Shown piece after piece: positions 44,801 through 53,292 of a DNA stretch of 64,000 nt. The stretch comes from Algoriphagus sp. Y33 (GTDB lineage Bacteria > Bacteroidota > Bacteroidia > Cytophagales > Cyclobacteriaceae), in assembly GCF_014838715.1 (NCBI RefSeq), contig NZ_CP061947.1, forward strand, positions 5,446,001 to 5,510,000, read 5' to 3'. The notes under the pieces were generated by a model that was not told the DNA's origin, ran no database searches, and was given only the letters and a program-made list of their open reading frames with translations. Positions within the stretch are counted from its first letter, which is position 1. Every line of letters begins with the position of its first letter. Made by a program: the position numbers and the translations under genes.

Positions 44801-45014
44801 TCGCTGGATTATCTTCACATCGGGGCAGGGCTTGGTGGATGGTTCTTTTTACAGGCTCCCGGCTTGGGGATGCTACACGCTGGACGGGAGAAATCTGGAA
44901 AAGGACGGTGTAGAACCTGATATTCGGGTAGATGAAGGATTTGTGGATAGACTTGATGGTAGTCAAAAGCAGCTGGATAAGGCGATAGAGGTGATAATGG
45001 AGAAGATAAAATGA
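41856..45014 (+). CDS. Tricorn-like S41 family protease, exported
   Basis: A 1052-residue protein: signal peptide to about residue 20 (GFAQ), then two beta-propeller blocks with PD40-like repeats (SPDGKWLAFTSEQYGNKDIFLM; YLSPDDEYVVFSP; YWSPDGKYIYFSSDRTH), a charged linker rich in K, E and D near 545-565, a PDZ segment (VMPGDQLLAVNGVKIDPN) and the C-terminal S41 domain with GLILDLRYNTGGNVHDK and the nucleophile Ser in LINEQSLSDAEMTAA. Tricorn-type proteases degrade peptides within a propeller cage. This one is probably periplasmic. It stands alone. Confidence 0.92.
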   Translation: MKKFITAFTLFCGVNLGFAQSSAPFFILDPTLTPDAKEIVFSFEGDLWKVPVNGGSSLRLTAMEGIESKPAVSPDGKWLAFTSEQYGNKDIFLMPMEGGEIRQLTFHEAADEVESWSWESDKIYFTSNRYNNFSTYEIELTGSTPKRLFPHYFNTVHGAVVQPNTGEIYFNETWESKNFAHRKRYKGEYNPDIKSYNPATKKFSQYTDYEGKDFGATIDRNGNVYFQSDEANGEYNLYTFKETAKTQLTDFPASIMWPKVSANGEKIVFRKDYQVFVYDVETGNTSQPIISIYQNQTLQKELTRQVAGNIANFDVSPDGNKMAFVSRGVLFISDVKGKFVQKIPTDPKEAVGEVKWLADNKTLIYSRTVKGYHNWFTTSAQNPKEEKQLTDDKFKNRQLTLNKDRTLGIYIGGRNEVREIDLKTMNSKTLVEDELWGLYTPNAYLSPDDEYVVFSPIRNFEREVIVYHRASRKTINLTETFVTETSPYWSPDGKYIYFSSDRTHASYPYGTTDAHIYRMKLDKFAELFKSDKVAALFKEESADDEKKKEDREKDNKEKEDKSSPKVKITLGDLMDRLELVGPSFGQQSSPVVHQKEDKIWVFYTSNHDQGDSKLWKTTLEDFEKTKTEKVSDDKVYGFELVEAKDKMYLLAGGRVYTLDPASNKTEEIKISQAFDKKLGDEFEQMYYEAWAGMEQNFYDGDFHGESWEELRDRYAEFLPYVTSREHLRTIFNDMLGELNTSHFGFNSYGEEEKGYFGTRSMNAGIVFDEDKPYTVNRVLKHSPADLEPMPVMPGDQLLAVNGVKIDPNLNREQYFAVPTMTEELTLTFDRKGEEVMLKVHPASMGEMKTWLYDEWMDQNEAYVDGKSGDKISYIHMKNMGGGELQHFLEKMVSMKGNREGLILDLRYNTGGNVHDKVLQFLSQKNYLQWKYRDGKLTNQPNFSPADKPIVLLINEQSLSDAEMTAAGFKELGLGTIVGTETYRWIIFTSGQGLVDGSFYRLPAWGCYTLDGRNLEKDGVEPDIRVDEGFVDRLDGSQKQLDKAIEVIMEKIK

Positions 45015-45065
45015 GATTTTGAATGTGACGGCTAAGTCCAAGCCCGGATTCTGAGGAGATATGGT

Positions 45066-45474
45066 AACTGCATTCTTTGCACTTTCTTGGTAGGCTTTGT
45101 GGTTCAAAAAAGCACCTCCCAATTCAAGCCTCCTGACTTGGACTTGTTGAAATACGGAGCTCATCTATGATTGCTATGCTCTATGTGGTTAAAAAAATGT
45201 GATTATCCGTAATGATGCCAGTAACCATATTCTCTTTGCTTTACTGGACGGAAGACCGAAGACGGGTGACCGAAGTGGCCTTTGACGCTAGTGTTTTCCG
45301 AACCCTATGATGCTTTTATTGTTTTACTGGCAGAAAAGCGTATATACATAAAAAAAAATGATCAATTTTCAATTTCAACGATCAAGAAAAAAACTACAAT
45401 TCTACAAAGATTTCGTCTCTATGGGGCGACAGCTCCTAACCTTTGTGTTCCTTGGTGGGCTTTGTGGTTAAAAA
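45066..45474 (+). repeat. Intergenic repeat remnants (CTTTGTGGTTAAA family)
   Basis: CTTGGTAGGCTTTGTGGTTC (45089-45108) and CTTGGTGGGCTTTGTGGTTA (45451-45470) are two near-identical copies; a shorter TATGTGGTTAAAAAA lies at 45182-45196. The open frame at 45282-45644 spans the second copy and is not credible. No gene in 45015-45526. Confidence 0.6.
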
Positions 45475-45478
45475 TGCA

Positions 45479-45506
45479 AAAAGCCTCCCCAATGTGGGAG
45501 GCTTTT
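45479..45506. terminator. Bidirectional terminator upstream of the YcxB stop
   Basis: AAAAGCCTCCC (45479-45489) and GGGAGGCTTTT (45496-45506), an 11-bp perfect stem with a 6-nt loop. It ends the leftward YcxB transcript. Confidence 0.85.
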
Positions 45507-45526
45507 GCTATAGAATGGGGAGGTAG

Positions 45527-46000
45527 TTATTTGATCAGCTCCTTACGCTTTAATATTGTTTCCATAAATTTCCGCTCATTGTCAGAGTTAAAAATCCGGA
45601 AAGGAAGGTGGATAAACTGGGCTTTGGACATGTATAGTACATAAGCGTCTTTTCTTACCTCGGCATTTTTGATCATATTCCACTGCACGGGCATTCCCTG
45701 CTTGGTGTTGATCTTCATCAAGATCTGGCGGCTGTCGATCTCGTAAGCCATCTTGTCAAATATCACTTTGTTTTGCTCCATCTGCGTTACTCCTGTAAAC
45801 TGAATCGCCCAGAACAACACGTAAAGGCCATAAGCTATCAACGCACCGATTATCCACCAAATCGAAGGAATCCAGAAATAACCGCACATGATCACCAGCG
45901 CGATTGGGATTACCCACCACTGCTCTTTCAAAATATTGACCAGAGCCATTTTGATGTAGGTGCCGGTTGGGAGTTGGTATTTTTTTGTTTTTACGATCAT
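45527..46000 (-). CDS. YcxB-like membrane protein
   Basis: A 157-residue protein with two adjacent transmembrane segments (about 30-75, WWVIPIALVIMCGYFWIP and WWIIGALIAYGLYVLFWAI) and a C-terminal soluble domain with QGMPVQWNMIKNAEVRKDAYVLYMSKAQFIHLPFRIF, the YcxB signature in which a PH-like strand set binds an unknown ligand. Function unknown. ATG 46000 is chosen over the GTG one codon upstream. Ends in a strong terminator. Confidence 0.8.
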   Translation of the reverse strand: MIVKTKKYQLPTGTYIKMALVNILKEQWWVIPIALVIMCGYFWIPSIWWIIGALIAYGLYVLFWAIQFTGVTQMEQNKVIFDKMAYEIDSRQILMKINTKQGMPVQWNMIKNAEVRKDAYVLYMSKAQFIHLPFRIFNSDNERKFMETILKRKELIK

Positions 46001-46150
46001 CACTTTTCTATTTCAGATCGCAAATATCCACCTATCCTAGGGAATTAGCAAGCCGGATTAAATCATAAAAAACTTCTTTCTTAGAAAACAAATCGGCATT
46101 ACCATTGATTTAAATCTTGTATTCAATTATCTTATATCAAACTTTTAGCT

Positions 46151-46378
46151 ATGAGCAGTCTTGTGATTGATTTGATTCTTTGTGGTTTGGCGTATGTTAT
46201 CTTGATATACGTGATGGCTACCATGACCAAAAACTCTATAAAAAAGGGCAACAACCGTGAAGATGATGGAGATGGTGGAGTTGAGGATTTCACCCCGCCC
46301 AAGATAGATCTGCCTCCAGGCGTACAATGGCCCAGTGATTCTCCCAAATCAAGGATTCCCGAACCGATGGAGTTTTAA
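46151..46378 (+). CDS. Small single-span membrane protein with acidic, proline-rich tail
   Basis: A 75-residue protein: one transmembrane helix (about residues 4-24, LVIDLILCGLAYVILIYVM), a basic stretch, then DDGDGGVEDFTPPKIDLPPGV, a tail pattern seen in small Bacteroidota proteins. Predicted orientation puts the tail in the cytoplasm. No function known. It converges on fur, their stop codons overlapping (TAA at 46376-46378 and at 46375-46377). Confidence 0.7.
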   Translation: MSSLVIDLILCGLAYVILIYVMATMTKNSIKKGNNREDDGDGGVEDFTPPKIDLPPGVQWPSDSPKSRIPEPMEF

Positions 46379-46788
46379 TGGCACTTATTGCAGACACCCT
46401 GCACTAGTAAACTCATTTCTTTCTTTTGAAACCCTTTCGGAAGCTTAATGTTTGGAAGCACTATAGCCTCCAGACAGGTAGTTTCACCACAGGTTTCACA
46501 TTTGAAGTGCACATGTTCGTGGTTATGATTTTCTTCTTCATGTGAGCAGAGGGCATATTTAGTAGCTCCGCTATCGTCTAGTACCTTGTGCACCACGTCT
46601 TTGTCTACAAAAGTCTTTAGGGTGCGGTAAATCGTGACCCGGTCAAACTGGCTGTCCAATGAATCTTCTAAATCCGAGTGAGCTAGTGCCACTTGCTTAT
46701 CCAAAAATTCACGAATAATCTCTTGGCGACAGTCAGTAATGCGCAGTTTATGGCTTTGAAGTATAGAGAGAGGAGATGACATATTCAT
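46375..46788 (-). CDS. Fur family metal-responsive repressor
   Basis: A 137-residue Fur-type regulator: N-terminal winged helix (LRITDCRQEIIREFLDKQVALAHSDLE; DRVTIYRTLKTF), then the metal sites HNHEHVHFKCETCGETTCLEA and C-terminal CNKC. The paired CxxC zinc motifs and HxHxHxH segment are Fur-like; iron, zinc (Zur) or peroxide (PerR) sensing cannot be told from this. The gene has a copy of the dispersed leader element directly upstream. Confidence 0.88.
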   Translation of the reverse strand: MNMSSPLSILQSHKLRITDCRQEIIREFLDKQVALAHSDLEDSLDSQFDRVTIYRTLKTFVDKDVVHKVLDDSGATKYALCSHEEENHNHEHVHFKCETCGETTCLEAIVLPNIKLPKGFQKKEMSLLVQGVCNKCH

Positions 46789-46824
46789 GTATTTAAAACA
46801 AAATTAATCAAAAATTCATTTCAT

Positions 46825-46944
46825 CTGTTTTTAATTGTTTTTCAAAGGGTAGATGCCCGCCCTGTCTTCGGATAGGGAATCCCTGCAGGTCGCATGGCAA
46901 ATAATCATTCCAGTATGTGTCACTTTCGACATGCTCGATTTAAT
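46825..46944 (-). repeat. Dispersed leader element, copy D (upstream of fur)
   Basis: Read on the minus strand it goes ATTAAATCGAGCATGTCGAA, ACTGGAATGATTATTTGCC, GCGACCTGCAGGGATTCCC, a degenerate CCTATC/GACAGG hairpin, and closes AAAACAATTAAAAACAG before ATGAAATGA (a two-codon frame) 34 nt ahead of the fur ATG. Same orientation as fur, like the other copies and their genes. Confidence 0.75.
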
Positions 46945-47162
46945 GTGAATATTCTCTTGCAAAGGTGCGGTGGTTTTGTAGTACGGCTTAAGTGCTTTTT
47001 GGATACAAAACTCAGCTTGACGAGTCAGCAAATTTAAACTTTAATCATTGAAGCAGACAACCTACGTACAGTTGACCGAAAACACAATTATTTTTTTTAA
47101 AAACTCCGGATTGCTCAGTAATGGGGAGAACTAGTGTTTGTTAAGTGTAAAAAGGATCTGAT

Positions 47163-47241
47163 AAACCTATCAGGTTTTGCTATTAGAACCGTAAAAAGCT
47201 ACTTATTTATCAAAAATCGATGATGTAAACCTGACAGGTTT
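47163..47241. repeat. Pair of AAACCT-N3-AGGTTT palindromes
   Basis: AAACCT-ATC-AGGTTT (47163-47177) and AAACCT-GAC-AGGTTT (47227-47241), 64 bp apart, in the gap before the zinc protease terminator. Related 13-bp sites occur at 17439, 24771, 24789 and 40429. Confidence 0.65.
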
Positions 47242-47320
47242 TGGTTAACACTACACTAGCTACACTAGTTTAAGTTCTTCAAATGGATCCAATCCGCTGA
47301 TTCAAAGTAGTACTAAACAA

Positions 47321-47349
47321 AAAAATGGGCACCGATCCGGCACCCATTT
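47321..47349 (-). terminator. Terminator of the zinc metalloprotease gene
   Basis: AAATGGG (47323-47329) with CCCATTT (47343-47349) and inner G/C pairing; on the minus strand a T-run follows (A-run at 47319-47325). Confidence 0.7.
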
Positions 47350-47374
47350 AACTTATTCATTTTTCTTTCTTGTC

Positions 47375-49900
47375 TTACTTGGGGTCAAGAATAGCGTTTA
47401 CTCTTTCCAATGCATCTTCTAAGTGCAGTTTAGACATTCTATCCGAAGTTCTGGAGATAGCGGATTTGATATCTCTTTGCACTAGTTTCAATTCTCCCCT
47501 GGCCATGGGTCTGATGTCCGACTGGGAAGCATTGATCTGGGTACCCACATATCTTCGATATGCCTCCGGTACAGTAGGTTCATCACTTGTCATTAAGTAT
47601 TCCATACGCTCAATGTAGGCTCGCTGTAATGCTCTTCTGTGTACATCGATGGTTTTTCCCGATGGAAGTTCAGACCAGATGCCTTTCCTTAAGTCATCAA
47701 ATAATTCAGTGATTTTGTACGCCTCGTTACCGTTCAAGGCTTCGTTTTCGATCACACGGCCAAGCCTGCCCATCTCAAGCACAGCATTCAGCGTATTTGT
47801 CTGAACCCCTCTGATTCTTTCCAGAGCCCCAAAATCTTCAGTTCGGGCAAAAATATCATACTGCATTAACCATTTCGGTGTAGTGAACAGTTCTGAGTTC
47901 AAGAATGCTACCGCTGATTTCTGAATATCTTTTGCAGTGTGAGTGTATACCGGCAAATCCTGTCCGGTCGCTCTGTACACTTCAGCTACACCGCCTATGT
48001 TGGTTTTCACATGCCCCATGTATCTGTTGAATTGTGTGACTACCTGGCCATACATTTCTTCCAAATCGTCAAAATCCTTGTATGGTCTGTCGGTCTCCTT
48101 AGTCCATTCCATTAGGTTTGGGACGATACGTTTTAAGTTTGCAATGCCGTACCCGGATGCTTTCATGGAGTTGTCCCCCAAATCTTCACTCTGGGCAGTT
48201 GGGTCGTAGCTATTTCCCTGACGGCCATACCTGTAAATTGGATCACCTTGCTTTTCCAAGATCCATTGATCCAAGGTCTTTAATTCATCTTCCGGAGTGG
48301 CGGCATCAGGGATTGGTCTGTAACCCCAAGCGACAGCATATTTGTCATACGGGCCTACATTGGGCATTAGGCTGACACCTTCATCACCGGGTTGGGCGAT
48401 GTAGTTGAATCTAGCATAATCCATTATCGAAGGAGCTGTTCCCATGGTTTTGGTAAATTCAGCATCTCTTAGTTTCTCCACGGGATAAGCATGGGAAGAA
48501 GCGAAATTGTGAGGAAGTCCAAGTGTATGTCCCACCTCATGAGATGAGACAAATTGAACCAATTTTCCCATTACTTCATCTTTGAACTGTACGCTACGTG
48601 CATCAGGATTGATGGCTGCGGTCTGGATAAAGAACCAGTTTCTCAGCAAGTTCATCACATTATGATACCATCCGATATCCGATTCCAGAATTTCCCCTGA
48701 CCTCGGATCAGATACGTGAGGGCCGTAAGCATTCTGTATATCAGAAGCAAAATAGCGGATCACAGAATATCGGGCATCTTCCGGGCTCCAATCAGGATCT
48801 TCTTCTTTGCTAGGGGCCAGTTTGGCAATGATGGCATTTTTGAAACCGGCAGCTTCAAATGCAACTTGCCAGTCTTCCACACCTGCGATTAAGTAAGGAA
48901 TCCACTGCTTGGGAGTAGCCGGGTCAATGTAAAAAACAATTTGTTTTTTAGGTTCAACCAATTCACCTGCCTTAAATTTCTCTATGTCCTCATCCTTCAC
49001 TTCCAATCTCCATCTGTCAAGGAAAGTACGACGCTGCGCTTTCTGCGCGTCAGCTCCATAATCAACTATCGATCTGCTGAACCAGCCTACACGCTGATCC
49101 CCCAATCGCTGTTTCATCGGTTCTTTCGGCAGAAGCAACATAGAAGAGTTCATCTCAAGTGTGATAGAGCCTGTTGAGCTGTTTGAAGGAGGTTCGCTGG
49201 CAATGTATGTCATTACGTACCTTGCTTCGATATTGATCGGGTAGGTATGGACATGTTCGATGTAAGATCTGTCAGTATCCAGACGGGTTACTTTGTATTG
49301 AGTACGCTGTCGCTTAGGAAGTCCTAGCGCTTGCACATCCTTCGCCCACAAATCTGTCACTTCGATCACAATCCCTGTAGAATCCGTAGCAAGGGATTTG
49401 ATGGCAAATTTGTGCAGCAATGGTTCTAGGTTGGAGTTTTTTACCGCCAGCGCGATAGGCAGTGAATCTGCCGCATAGTTATTGACAGAGATCACTTTCA
49501 GGTGGATGTCATTGTTGTTCTTTTCCCAACGAAGCATCAGTGTGTTGGTACGCTCACCGCCATAGCCTAGACCATCGGCGGTTTTGGCAATAGTAGTGAC
49601 CATAAGCATATCTCTTCCCAGAAGAGAATCCGGAATCTCGTAGTAATACTTATCTTCAATCTGATGAACTTTGAAAAGACCTTCTTTTGATTTTGCCTTT
49701 GTTGTAATTACTTCCTTATATGGCTTAGGTTCTGAATCAGTGGCTTTTGGTTTTGCGGGTGTAGCTGGATTAGAAGTTTCTTTCTTGGAGTCTTTTTTCT
49801 TCTTTTTCTGAGCAAAAGAATCCGTAGAATAAAACATGACACCCAGTAAGCCTATTAGTAGAGTTATTCTCCTAAGTAATTTGGGTATGGGGCTTCTCAT
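47375..49900 (-). CDS. Exported zinc metalloprotease, DUF5117/DUF5118 family
   Basis: An 841-residue protein: signal peptide ending near DSFAQ (residue 30), a K/P-rich linker, beta-rich DUF5118 and DUF5117 regions, and a metzincin-like catalytic site HEVGHTLGLPHNF (HExxHxxGxxH) with the following SIMDYARFNY as a Met-turn-like segment. Family members are secreted or periplasmic; substrates are unknown. Length is typical. Monocistronic, with a terminator 26 bp beyond the stop. Confidence 0.88.
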   Translation of the reverse strand: MRSPIPKLLRRITLLIGLLGVMFYSTDSFAQKKKKKDSKKETSNPATPAKPKATDSEPKPYKEVITTKAKSKEGLFKVHQIEDKYYYEIPDSLLGRDMLMVTTIAKTADGLGYGGERTNTLMLRWEKNNNDIHLKVISVNNYAADSLPIALAVKNSNLEPLLHKFAIKSLATDSTGIVIEVTDLWAKDVQALGLPKRQRTQYKVTRLDTDRSYIEHVHTYPINIEARYVMTYIASEPPSNSSTGSITLEMNSSMLLLPKEPMKQRLGDQRVGWFSRSIVDYGADAQKAQRRTFLDRWRLEVKDEDIEKFKAGELVEPKKQIVFYIDPATPKQWIPYLIAGVEDWQVAFEAAGFKNAIIAKLAPSKEEDPDWSPEDARYSVIRYFASDIQNAYGPHVSDPRSGEILESDIGWYHNVMNLLRNWFFIQTAAINPDARSVQFKDEVMGKLVQFVSSHEVGHTLGLPHNFASSHAYPVEKLRDAEFTKTMGTAPSIMDYARFNYIAQPGDEGVSLMPNVGPYDKYAVAWGYRPIPDAATPEDELKTLDQWILEKQGDPIYRYGRQGNSYDPTAQSEDLGDNSMKASGYGIANLKRIVPNLMEWTKETDRPYKDFDDLEEMYGQVVTQFNRYMGHVKTNIGGVAEVYRATGQDLPVYTHTAKDIQKSAVAFLNSELFTTPKWLMQYDIFARTEDFGALERIRGVQTNTLNAVLEMGRLGRVIENEALNGNEAYKITELFDDLRKGIWSELPSGKTIDVHRRALQRAYIERMEYLMTSDEPTVPEAYRRYVGTQINASQSDIRPMARGELKLVQRDIKSAISRTSDRMSKLHLEDALERVNAILDPK

Positions 49901-50007
49901 AGTGAATAGTTGGTTTAGCTGTATCTAAACCACGAATTTCCTGAAACCATCTATAAGGAGCATTGCTTTTTGATAAGCGGTATATATATAAAATTAAAGG
50001 CGGTTCG

Positions 50008-51123
50008 GTGAGCGATAAACATAAAATAGTAGTAATCGGAGGAGGCTTGGCCGGTCTGATAGCGGCCTATTTATTGGCCAAAAATGGGCAGGAAGTTCTT
50101 CTGGTCGAAAAGAAGCGATACCCCTTTCACCGGGTTTGCGGAGAATATCTGTCCAATGAAGTGCTTGATTTTTTGACCAGGGAAAATCTTATGCCTATGC
50201 ACTATAACTTTCCGCAGGTTAGTAAATTCTTGTTTTCTGACACCTCAGGAAAACGTGTGTCTATTCCATTGGATTTGGGTGGTTTTGGCATCAGCCGCTA
50301 CGTACTGGACGAGCATCTTTATCAGAAAACAGTAGAAAAAGGTAGTGGGGTAAAAACGGGAGCTCAGGTAGAATCTGCAGTGTTTGATGACAGAGAAAAT
50401 CAGTTTCTGCTAGAGTTGGCGGACGGTGGGTTATTGACAGCTGACTATGTGATAGGTGCTTTCGGGAAAAGATCTAAACTTGACAAAACTATGGAGCGGG
50501 GATTTATCCAAAAAAGAAGTCCATACATCGGGGTGAAATATCACATCAAAACAGACATTGATCAAAAGTCCGTCGCACTGCATAACTTCGAAGGGGGCTA
50601 TTGTGGGTTGAATGGGATTGAGGATGGGAAGGCTAATTTATGCTATTTGGGTAATCGGGATCATCTCAGGAAGTACGGGTCAATTGCTGCAATGGAGAAA
50701 GAGATTCTGTGGAAAAATCCTAATCTGAGGAGCGTGTTTACGGAAAGTGAGTTTCTCTTCGAAAAGCCCGAAGTAATTAATGAGATTAATTTTGAGAGAA
50801 AGAATCCTGTAGAGAATCATATTCTCATGGCGGGGGATTCGGCAGGTTTAATTACCCCACTGTGTGGAAATGGGATGGCTATGGCAATCCAGTCAGGGAA
50901 GTTGGCGGCAGAAGCAATTATAGCAGGGAGATCAAGAAGAGAAATTGAAGTCAGGTATGAGAATTCCTGGAAATCACATTTTGAACGAAGGCTCTGGCTC
51001 GGACGGAAAGTGCAGCGGCTCTTTGGTGCTAAACAAGCTTCGGTTTTCACGGGGAAGCTGATTCAACACATGCCCTTTGTAGCCACGCAGATTATAAAAA
51101 ACACGCATGGAAAGCCTTTTTAG
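50008..51123 (+). CDS. FAD-dependent oxidoreductase in the polyketide cluster
   Basis: A 371-residue flavoprotein of the geranylgeranyl-reductase/PHBH-like group. FAD-binding GGGLAGLIAAYLL (from residue 10), RVCGEYLSNEVLDFL, and GDSAGLITPLCGNGMAMAIQSGKLAAEAI, the second FAD contact. It may hydroxylate an aromatic ring or reduce a polyene. The start is taken as GTG 50008 (VSDKHKIVVIGGG); the longer frame begins at TTG 49963. It converges with the prenyltransferase gene (4-bp overlap) and lies in the cluster with a type III polyketide synthase. Confidence 0.85.
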   Translation: MSDKHKIVVIGGGLAGLIAAYLLAKNGQEVLLVEKKRYPFHRVCGEYLSNEVLDFLTRENLMPMHYNFPQVSKFLFSDTSGKRVSIPLDLGGFGISRYVLDEHLYQKTVEKGSGVKTGAQVESAVFDDRENQFLLELADGGLLTADYVIGAFGKRSKLDKTMERGFIQKRSPYIGVKYHIKTDIDQKSVALHNFEGGYCGLNGIEDGKANLCYLGNRDHLRKYGSIAAMEKEILWKNPNLRSVFTESEFLFEKPEVINEINFERKNPVENHILMAGDSAGLITPLCGNGMAMAIQSGKLAAEAIIAGRSRREIEVRYENSWKSHFERRLWLGRKVQRLFGAKQASVFTGKLIQHMPFVATQIIKNTHGKPF

Positions 51124-52016
51124 TAGCCTAATGCCTGCAAAATTTGGGTGTTTTCGAGGAAGTAATAAATAAAAAAAGCATTCAGCGCAAGTGCAGAGAA
51201 ATAATTCATCCCCATCGCCCAATTGTAATTCGCATATTTTATTGGATTCAGCCTGATAAAGCTAAACCAAGCCAGAAAATAAAGCATTATCGGCATCATC
51301 GCAGCGAGGTAAAGCCAAAGGATTTGGGTTTGATTTCGCTCAAGAAAATACCATGCAAAGGCTGCTCCTGTAATCATAAAAGCCAAAGCCGAAAAGAGAA
51401 AAGTACCTTTGATGCCTAACACTAGACTTAATGTATGGTCACCTCTTCTGCTGTCTTCGCCATGTTGATAAACTTGCGTCAAGGGGTAATTTCCCCATAG
51501 CATCAAACTCGTCAATAGTCCCGGAATTGCTACGTGAGGCTTGATTAACACTTCCCAACTCAAATCGCTGAGTCCTGCATATGCCATGGCAAAGGTGAAA
51601 TAGCCTTGGAACAAGCCAGCAATAAACCAGCTCAGCCATGGATACTTTTTGATACGGATGGAAGGATGTGAATAAGCCATGCTTACCAATCCGTACAGCA
51701 GAAGCATAAGAGCAAAACTGAAGTTGATGGAAGCTCCAATACTTATGGCAATTAGGAAAAATATCAACGAAAGCCAATACAGATCTTTGGTCACTTTTGG
51801 AGGGCACTTCAGCCCACCAATACTTTCCTCATCCTTGTCAAAATAACTGTTGTAACCGTTGCTTGATGGGTATAAAAACAGGTGAATAGCAATGAAAACC
51901 CATACTATTCTTGACTCATTATGATTGGGGGTAAGTGCTAGCGCAAAGAAGAATACAGGCATCAAAAAGAGCGAAAAAGGAATTCGAAGATGTTTAAGGC
52001 TGGAAAGGGAAATCAT
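51120..52016 (-). CDS. UbiA-like prenyltransferase
   Basis: A membrane protein of 298 residues with about eight transmembrane helices. The first Asp-rich loop is NSYFDKDEESIGG and the second YQHGEDSRRGDHTL, the two magnesium-diphosphate sites of UbiA enzymes, which attach isoprenoid chains to aromatic rings. Start chosen at ATG 52016 (MISLSSLKHLRIPFSLF); the frame runs up to 52079. It is divergent from the polyketide synthase gene, sharing about 200 bp of control region, and overlaps the FAD gene end by 4 bp. Acceptor is probably the polyketide product, by context. Confidence 0.8.
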   Translation of the reverse strand: MISLSSLKHLRIPFSLFLMPVFFFALALTPNHNESRIVWVFIAIHLFLYPSSNGYNSYFDKDEESIGGLKCPPKVTKDLYWLSLIFFLIAISIGASINFSFALMLLLYGLVSMAYSHPSIRIKKYPWLSWFIAGLFQGYFTFAMAYAGLSDLSWEVLIKPHVAIPGLLTSLMLWGNYPLTQVYQHGEDSRRGDHTLSLVLGIKGTFLFSALAFMITGAAFAWYFLERNQTQILWLYLAAMMPIMLYFLAWFSFIRLNPIKYANYNWAMGMNYFSALALNAFFIYYFLENTQILQALGY

Positions 52017-52215
52017 AACGTGGATTAGATTTGGGTTGTAACTTTTCCAAGTCGGGAAGGTTACAATGCATTCAGCCAATTTAGATATATTCGAGTAACT
52101 TGATCAAATGAAATATGCATGGGATGGAATATTTAGGCATCGTTTTGGAAAACCTGATGAAGAAACCAACTATACTAAGCAAAATGATATGTTTCCAGAA
52201 CCTAAATTTCTTCCT

Positions 52216-53292
52216 ATGGATATCAGTTTAGTTAGTATTGGTCTGGCAAATCCGGGAAAACCCATAGATCAAGCTGTCATTGCGGGCTTTATGCAGAGAG
52301 CTCATCAGCTAGATGGGCTGGAGGCGAGAAAATTGGGTTTTTTGTATAGAAAATCCGGGATTTCCAGCCGATATAGCGTGCTGGGCGATTTTGAGAAAGC
52401 TGATCCCGAAGAATTTACCTTTTTTGCCAAGACTAAAGATTTTGAACCTTTCCCAGGTACCAAGGCAAGAATGGAGGTTTTTCGGCAAACCGCCCCGCAA
52501 CTATGCGAAGATGCAGTTACAAATTGTCTTGCCAAAACAGAAATAAAAGCTTCAGAAATCACTCACTTGATTTTGGTCTCCTGCACAGGGATGGTTGCTC
52601 CCGGAGTAGAACTGGATTTAATGAAACGGCTTGCACTGGATGATTCTGTGGAGCGATATTGTGTGCATTTTATGGGGTGCTACGCTGCATTTACTGGATT
52701 GAAGTTGGCAGACAAAATAGTAAGAGCGGAGCCTGGCGCTAAGGTAATGCTGGTTTCCGTAGAGCTTTGTACACTTCATTTCCAAAAAGAGTATGTTGAA
52801 GACAACGTGCTTGCCAATTCACTTTTTGGAGATGGGGCAGCCGCAGCTTTGGTGATGAGATCCGCATCCGGATTGAAAATAAAAACCTATCTAAGTCAGG
52901 TGCTGAGGGAAGGGGAAGAGGATATGGCTTGGGGGATCGGTGATTTTGGTTTTGAAATGCGGCTGAGCAAGTATATTCCTTTACTATTGGATCAGGGGAT
53001 TCAGCAATTGAAGGAAAAATTCGAAAAAAAATTCAAGTTGTCCACTGTGGATAACTTTGCCATCCATCCTGGAGGAAAGCAGATTTTACAAAAAGTACAA
53101 GAGGCATTTGGGCTACCCGTCTCTGTGAATGCTCATGCTATGGAAGTACTGAGTCAGTTTGGAAATATGTCTTCTGCCACTATACTTTTTGTGTTGGAGA
53201 AGATGATAAATGATGAGGAAATTCAGGGAGATATACTTGCTATGGGTTTTGGCCCCGGGCTTACGTTAGAGACTTTACTTCTGGAAAAGTGA
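52216..53292 (+). CDS. Type III polyketide synthase
   Basis: A 358-residue chalcone-synthase-like enzyme that extends an acyl starter with malonyl-CoA and folds it into an aromatic lactone or phenol. Catalytic Cys in FMGCYAAF (codon 52678), His in FAIHPGG (53065), Asn in GNMSSATI (53164): the complete Cys-His-Asn triad. The conserved end GFGPGLTLETLLL is present. I start at ATG 52216 (MDISLVSIGLANPG) because it aligns with family starts; ATGs at 52189 and 52108 also lie in frame. The methyltransferase gene overlaps its stop. Confidence 0.93.
   Translation: MDISLVSIGLANPGKPIDQAVIAGFMQRAHQLDGLEARKLGFLYRKSGISSRYSVLGDFEKADPEEFTFFAKTKDFEPFPGTKARMEVFRQTAPQLCEDAVTNCLAKTEIKASEITHLILVSCTGMVAPGVELDLMKRLALDDSVERYCVHFMGCYAAFTGLKLADKIVRAEPGAKVMLVSVELCTLHFQKEYVEDNVLANSLFGDGAAAALVMRSASGLKIKTYLSQVLREGEEDMAWGIGDFGFEMRLSKYIPLLLDQGIQQLKEKFEKKFKLSTVDNFAIHPGGKQILQKVQEAFGLPVSVNAHAMEVLSQFGNMSSATILFVLEKMINDEEIQGDILAMGFGPGLTLETLLLEK

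Noticed and set aside
45282..45644. 120-residue plus-strand frame
   Set aside because: Crosses an intergenic repeat, a terminator and the 3' end of the YcxB gene on the other strand.
46831..47031. 66-residue minus-strand frame upstream of fur
   Set aside because: Most of it lies in leader element copy D; treated as part of the repeat, although the element's frame itself is discussed as a finding.
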